From Collybiopsis luxurians FD-317 M1 (Eukaryota; Basidiomycota; Agaricomycetes; Agaricales; Omphalotaceae), in the NCBI GenBank assembly GCA_000827265.1, contig KN834749.1, positions 51,500-115,499 of the forward strand: a stretch of 64,000 nucleotides of DNA. The letters run 5' to 3'. The position numbers were made by a program, and so were the translations under genes. This document shows, piece by piece, positions 56,701 through 64,000 of the stretch (positions are counted from its first letter, which is position 1; every line of letters starts with the position of its first letter). Below the pieces are notes generated by a model that saw only the letters and a program-made list of their open reading frames with translations, was not told the DNA's origin and did not search any database.

Positions 56701-57365
56701 CTTCGCCTACAGTGCGGTCTCGTACACCCGGTGGATCAGGCGGCTGGCGCAGTTTGGGACCAACTCATTCAAACAGTCCTGTCAATCCTTCTTCCAGCGG
56801 GAACAGTTTTCTGAGTTCTTCTCTACCCACAGTTTTTCCCACTTTCGGCAGGACCAGACACCAGAGTTCGGGCTCAAGGGACGGTAGTAGGAGAAATATC
56901 GAGTACGGAATTCCGAGCGCCTCTGCAAGCAGTCCATATGTTGGACAGCCTAATAACCCTCCACCATCACCCTCTACGCCGACTCAAACTTCTCCCACTG
57001 CCGGCGTTCCGTCGTCACCAACGTCGCCGACAACCATACCCAATCCGCCGTTCCACGCAATCATCTCAGATACCAAGCCGACCTACCCTTATATTGATCC
57101 TCGCGAAGTGGTCTCCGTCTATTTTTCCGTCAACTGCGCAAGTCTTACCGGGAACGCTCAGACTAGGTTCCGAAGTGCACCAGATATGTTCAAGTTGGAT
57201 GGAAGCTGGGGCTGGAAAAGCAGCGGGCTACTAGATGGGCCGAAGACAAGGGTTAGCAATGTGGACGGAGACGTTGAGGCTGCTCTTATTCAAATAGAAG
57301 ATGAGTTGCCTCCGATGGGACACTATGTGAGCTTGCGTGCGACCGTGGTACTCGGGGTTGTGTGA
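53745..57365 (+). CDS. BTB/POZ-domain protein
   Basis: Start MGSDIQSHLYSSLLSGQASD, then the BTB core SDVCLRVTGSF, YKLHRVVLIQA and, after an intron, FYKDLFMGDFAESL. Another intron leads to the core ISRLYGGGPPLYIHPSLL. After the BTB domain come a segment of mixed helices (LSLDWILVLLSSNGFF), a basic helix region (AKRVVELRRAVRAQVKRLQR) and a long Ser/Thr/Pro-rich disordered region. A C-terminal stretch (PYIDPREVVSVYFSVNCAS) has the look of a folded domain. BTB proteins mediate dimerisation and may recruit cullin-3. No kelch, zinc finger or other partner domain is recognisable. About 1,100 residues. Splice junctions are inferred from frame. The function is unknown. Confidence 0.85.
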
Positions 57366-57771
57366 CGGTTGGTCTTTACTTCGGCTTTCTCGTGTAATTT
57401 ACGTCAATTCTACTTCTGCGTGGGGTGGAACACACAAGTCGTTTATTATTACATGAGAAAAGTATTTTGCGTAGAAAATATCTATGTCTGAAGAATCCTT
57501 CGTGTAGACGTAAAGGTCCAAAATAGCCGCCCTGGATATGGACTTTGAACAAAAAAATAGTGCCCATGACGAAAATGAAGGTCCGGAGCCGCGATGGCTG
57601 AAGAGGTACATATATTGCTACCATAAAAGTAAGAAATAAGTATTCAGACATAAAATGAGAAATAAGGTTATGTTTCTGAATAAGTAATCAAGTTTAAGGA
57701 TATTAGATAGGAAAGCACCAAGCTGTGGCAAAGCAGGAAAGACGAGAACGAAAAGCAAAATATTCACTGGC
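57366..57771. other. Convergent 3' region
   Basis: AT-rich 3' flanks of the BTB gene (+) and the HMG-box gene (-). No gene is seen. Confidence 0.5.
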
Positions 57772-59092
57772 TTAGGATTGGGGAAAGTTAATATAGTCCA
57801 TAAGATTGAACTGGTTGACAGGGTTCGCGGGATCATGGTCAGCGTTGGGTGAGCTTGGGCTCATCATAGGAGCAGCAAATTGCTCGTTAGAAAGACCAGG
57901 AAGAATGTGTTCCTGGGTATCAACGAACCAGGCTTGGTTCCGATAATGCTGGGGGGACAAATGTGCATTCATGTCGATCAGAGCACTCGTAAATTGCAGG
58001 CCGACGAGAGAGGGAGTGATCTGAATCGGAGCGCCGTCGAAATGGCCCAAAGTACCCAGTTGATACTGTGCAGGGTTGGGCTGATCGAAATGAGAAATGT
58101 GATGGGCAGAAGGAGGAAAATATGACATATGGGTTTGCCCAGTGGCTAAAGTCAACATCTGGTTTTGGTTCGGCGAAGGGGGGAAAGGCACTGCAGGCGT
58201 AGGAGCGAGATGATTCAGAGACCTGCTATCACATCCACTAACCACTACCGAGGGCTCAGGGGAAGAAGAATCCATTATAGGACTTTTGGGCTGAGGGGTG
58301 ATTTTCTTAAGAAAAATAGAGAGAGGAGGATAGATGGGAATGACGCACCCCTTGACTGTGAGGAACAGTAGGATTATCTGACTGCGGAGCGAGCAGTGGG
58401 CTACGAAAGACGGACAAGCCGGGATCAGGCGTACGTTTGGCCACTTCCATCCCACGTACATTGGGCAGCGACGGAGGAGTGACCGTAGCGGGAAACGAGG
58501 AACGGGAAGAGCTTTCTGAGGTAGCACTAGAAGTACTCGAGGACTCAAAGTTGATATCCTTGAGAGCCAACTCGAGCTCGCGTCCCTGAATACCAGCCTG
58601 CAGTAGTTCTGCAACTTTTTGAGAACGAGCAAGGTCGCGCTTCCCGTTTCGCTTGACGTTCCTCTTGATAGGTTTAGATATACGACTGCCAGGAGAGAAG
58701 CGGTAGCCTGGATACTTTCGCTGATGTTCCAATTTCTCGTTGTCAGCCCTACGTCGATACGGAGCTTTTTCCTCCTCGGACAAGGCGTTCCAAATATGAC
58801 CGAAAATACGACTAATATGTCTGTGGTCGCGTTCAACGCGACCGGTGATCTTTGACTGACCGTAGTACTCGGAGCGGAAGATCATGAATGAATTGCGAGG
58901 ACGAGGAACATGGTTGTCGCGTCGGGGGGAGCCTTTCCTAGGTGCCAAAGGACGGACGGGTGGTCTGACAGGGGGCGATTGATTGGGACCATGATATTCA
59001 AGGGATGGAGAGAAGATGGGTACAAGTTGAGTAGACACGGGGAAGGAAGGATTTATTTGTTGATCCAGATTATGACCCTCACTTGTAGCCAT
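57772..59092 (-). CDS. HMG-box transcription factor (MATA_HMG type)
   Basis: The first in-frame ATG is 59092 (MATSEGHNLDQQINPSF); an upstream exon cannot be excluded, because the frame stays open to 59188. The HMG box spans about residues 63-132: HVPRPRNSFMIFRSEYYG, then HRHISRIFGHIWNALSEEEK and YRRRADNEKLEHQRKYPGYR. This is the sequence-specific, mating-type-like class that bends DNA at ACAAAG-type sites. A basic stretch follows (KPIKRNVKRNGKRDLARSQK). One intron (donor GTGCGT, about 58347-58303) leads to a Pro/Gln-rich C-terminus ending NFPQS. Candidates by type are a pheromone-response factor or a fruiting regulator; I cannot decide. Its promoter is unusual (see the next entry). Confidence 0.87.
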
Positions 59093-59664
59093 GAAATCAT
59101 GGCTAGTAATAATTACCTGAGGGTAGGAAGAGGGATCGTGTTGTTGAATAGCTGCGTGAGGATGATGGATCAATGAAAAGAAGCGCAAATCGGAGAGGGG
59201 AAATACAAACGCTTTGCAGACATTGGAAAGTAGGTAAGGAAGAAAAGATGGGGGAAAATACGGATGGGACCATGGCCACTTATAAACCTCAAGTCTGACG
59301 GGAAAAGGACCCCTCTATATTATCACATCGTGGTGGCGATGTGACGAGGAACAAAGAAATGTGATGTAAAGATTTGTCGAAAACTGCCAAACATAGCAAA
59401 TTTCTCATTTTTTCCTAGATATCACATTTTATATTGGCAGAAGACAAAGGCTAAAAAGAATCACATCACATCAAGAACGGTCCGAATTTCCGCCAAATGT
59501 GCCAAGGATTATTCGGCTCCGCTCGCATCACCGCCCATGCGTCGGGTTGGCGTCGGTACGAGGGCGGGCAGGCGCGGGAAGTGTCACGTCGGCGCGCCAT
59601 ATGACTCATCGCAACGTTGTTGACACGATATAAATTCTTCTCTTTCCCTACGAATTTTATCTCA
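59093..59664. promoter_or_regulatory. Divergent promoter of HMG-box gene and PARP with TCACAT cluster
   Basis: Six copies of TCACAT or its complement lie within about 150 bases: 59323-59328, 59339-59344, 59359-59364, 59422-59427, 59461-59466 and 59466-59471. The first two sit in a perfect 8-base inverted repeat (TCACATCG / CGATGTGA, 6-base spacer, 59323-59344). ACAAAG occurs at 59351-59356 and ACAAAGG at 59444-59450. Sox/MAT-type HMG proteins bind ACAAAG cores, so autoregulation is plausible but unproven. Confidence 0.65.
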
Positions 59665-62614
<2,950 letters not shown>

Positions 62615-62797
62615 ATCTCTTTGTGCTCCCAATTAGAGTATACCGTAATGCTGTAGTTCCAATAAAGTCATTGTATGATTCGATGAACGTCTAGCTGGTC
62701 CATCCGAAGGTCGCGCTCTGGGCGCTTAATGCGAGGGAACTTCTTTACCGACCACCACTAGCACAAAAGCCATCAGTGGTACTGCCAATCCTCTGAA

Positions 62798-64000
62798 ATG
62801 TCAAGTAAACCTAAACAAGCTCCTCGCATGGCTCGACCTGCCGCCCGTTATTGGGCTGGCAAAGCCCCGAAGAATACTGTCGACGCCGATTCCGATTCCG
62901 ACGAAGAAGAGCATCAACAGGTCGAAGAGGAAGGTGTTGTCAACGTAGGCGGTGAACAAGATTTCACACAAGGCGAGGGCGAAGGAGATGAGGACGAAGA
63001 TATGCCAATGAAGATTGACTCTGTGAAGACAAAGTCTATGAATATCGCGTTGAGAGACGTCAATATCTCAAAAGACGGTAAAGTTATCGTTGCTGGCAGA
63101 GAAGAATCGGGAAAGACGACGTTGGAGGAGGATGAAGGTGTGGTTCTACGTAGCTTCGGGGTACCTCAATTCACACTATTGTCATTTCAGAGTCAGAAGA
63201 GGAGTCGGAGGAAGATGTCAAGCCCAAAATCAGGACAGAAGAAGAGGAATCCGAAGAAGTATATTCTGCCTCTTGTACAATTCGAAACACTTTTAATCTT
63301 TCTTATCTAACAGTCGAGTGAATATGAAAGCGAGTCGGAAGAGGAGAAGCCAAAACTCCAGTTCAGGCCTGTTTTTGTATCTAAGTACGTGAGTGATATA
63401 TTTTAGACGCGTCCTGTTCTAACTAGATACTATCGTGTATAGGCGGAACCGAGAAACTGTTGCTGAACGAGACAAAATAGCTCAGGATAGTGAAGAGGCA
63501 TTGAAACGAAAGGAACTGGAACTAGAAGAACGGCGGAAACAAAGTCATGATATGGTTGCTGAAAGTATACGTCGTGAGCTGGCAGAGAGTCAGTATTTCT
63601 TTTTCTCTTTTTTCGAACGTTTGCATACTCATAGTTGATTGCATCTGCTGTTAGAGGAAAAGGAAGAACAGGTTCCGGATGTCGACGATACCGATGGATT
63701 AGATCCTAAAGGTGAATTCGAAGCATGGAGATTACGAGAATTGGGTCGTATCAAGAAAGAAAAGGAAGAGATTTTGCGTAGGGAACAAGAGCGAGAGGAG
63801 ATTGAACGAAGGAGAGCCATGCCGGAAGAACAGCGATTGAAAGAGGATTTGGAGAGGGCACAGAAACTGAGAGACGAAAAGCCTAAAGGCCAGCAAAAGT
63901 TTTTACAAAAGTATTGGCACAAGGGTGCTTTCCACCAGGTACGCCTTACACTCCTGTGTCTATGAGGATATATAAATGTCCCTCACTTCGCTAGGACGCC
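62798..64000 (+). CDS. MFAP1-type spliceosome protein, 3' end outside window
   Basis: MFAP1 homologues act in pre-mRNA splicing in the activated spliceosome (B complex). Start MSSKPKQAPRMARPAARYW at 62798. The N-terminal part is acidic and repetitive (DADSDSDEEEHQQ, ESEEESEEDVK) and the rest is charged coiled-coil. Signature pieces are KRNRETVAERD, DPKGEFEAWRLRELGRIKKE and FLQKYWHKGAFHQ, the last being the family end motif. Introns lie near 63138-63190, 63261-63312, 63387-63442 and 63591-63654. The gene runs past 64000; the final exons are missing because the window ends. Complete so far and in frame. Confidence 0.9.

Overview
The window looks like nuclear DNA of a filamentous basidiomycete, most likely an agaricomycete mushroom. 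Genes are dense and lie on both strands. They are broken by many introns of about 50-60 bases with GT(R)NGT donors. Several families are typical of that group: a small thaumatin-like protein, a small secreted glycopeptide-like protein, an ADAM-type metalloprotease, a Pap1/Yap1-type bZIP factor, and an agaricomycete-style Helitron. No gene was confirmed by a database search; all calls rest on reading motifs and splice sites by eye.

Layout. 1-7.0 kb is an AT-rich, almost CpG-free Helitron relic (Rep, PIF1-like helicase, cysteine-protease-like ORF, Ser/Thr-rich ORF), all on + and broken by stops. 7.0-8.0 kb is a non-coding transition. Ordinary host genes follow: thaumatin-like protein (-, 8.06-9.05), Sec14 phosphatidylinositol transfer protein (-, 9.78-10.83), decapping subunit Dcp1 (+, 10.89-14.38), NCS1 nucleobase permease (+, 14.87-17.32). 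A gene-poor stretch (17.3-19.5) is followed by a disordered orphan protein (-, 19.55-20.96), an ADAM protease (+, 21.75-25.11), CYP51/Erg11 (+, 25.37-27.43), a membrane-anchored aspartic-protease-like protein with degenerate catalytic motifs (-, 27.75-29.68), mitochondrial ClpP (-, 30.19-31.38) and Brr6/Brl1 (+, 31.49-32.94). Then come a SERF/4F5 small protein with a 7-nt coding first exon (-, 34.64-34.99), the corepressor Cyc8/Ssn6 (+, 35.73-39.26), a long spacer, the Erf4 palmitoylation cofactor (+, 42.14-43.30), AP-1/Yap1 bZIP (+, 43.59-45.61), the SWI/SNF-RSC ATPase (-, 45.93-50.72), an intron-containing tRNA-Ser(GCT) (-, 50.87-50.96), mitochondrial ferredoxin Yah1 (-, 51.08-51.86), the small secreted protein (+, 52.56-53.43), a BTB-domain protein (+, 53.75-57.37), an HMG-box factor (-, 57.77-59.09), PARP (+, 59.67-62.61) and MFAP1 (+, 62.80 to the window end, partial).

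There is no operon or obvious biosynthetic cluster; neighbours are mostly unrelated housekeeping and regulatory genes. Chromatin and transcription control is well represented (Cyc8, Snf2/Sth1, PARP, HMG-box, AP-1). Three pairs are divergent over short shared promoters: Sec14/Dcp1, ClpP/Brr6 and HMG-box/PARP. I did not find a clear undescribed multi-gene system. The strongest unusual signals are the roughly 30-fold CpG depletion of the Helitron, a cluster of six TCACAT motifs plus two ACAAAG elements between the HMG-box gene and PARP, the pseudo-aspartic protease, GC-AG introns in two small genes, and tandem repeats upstream of CYP51.
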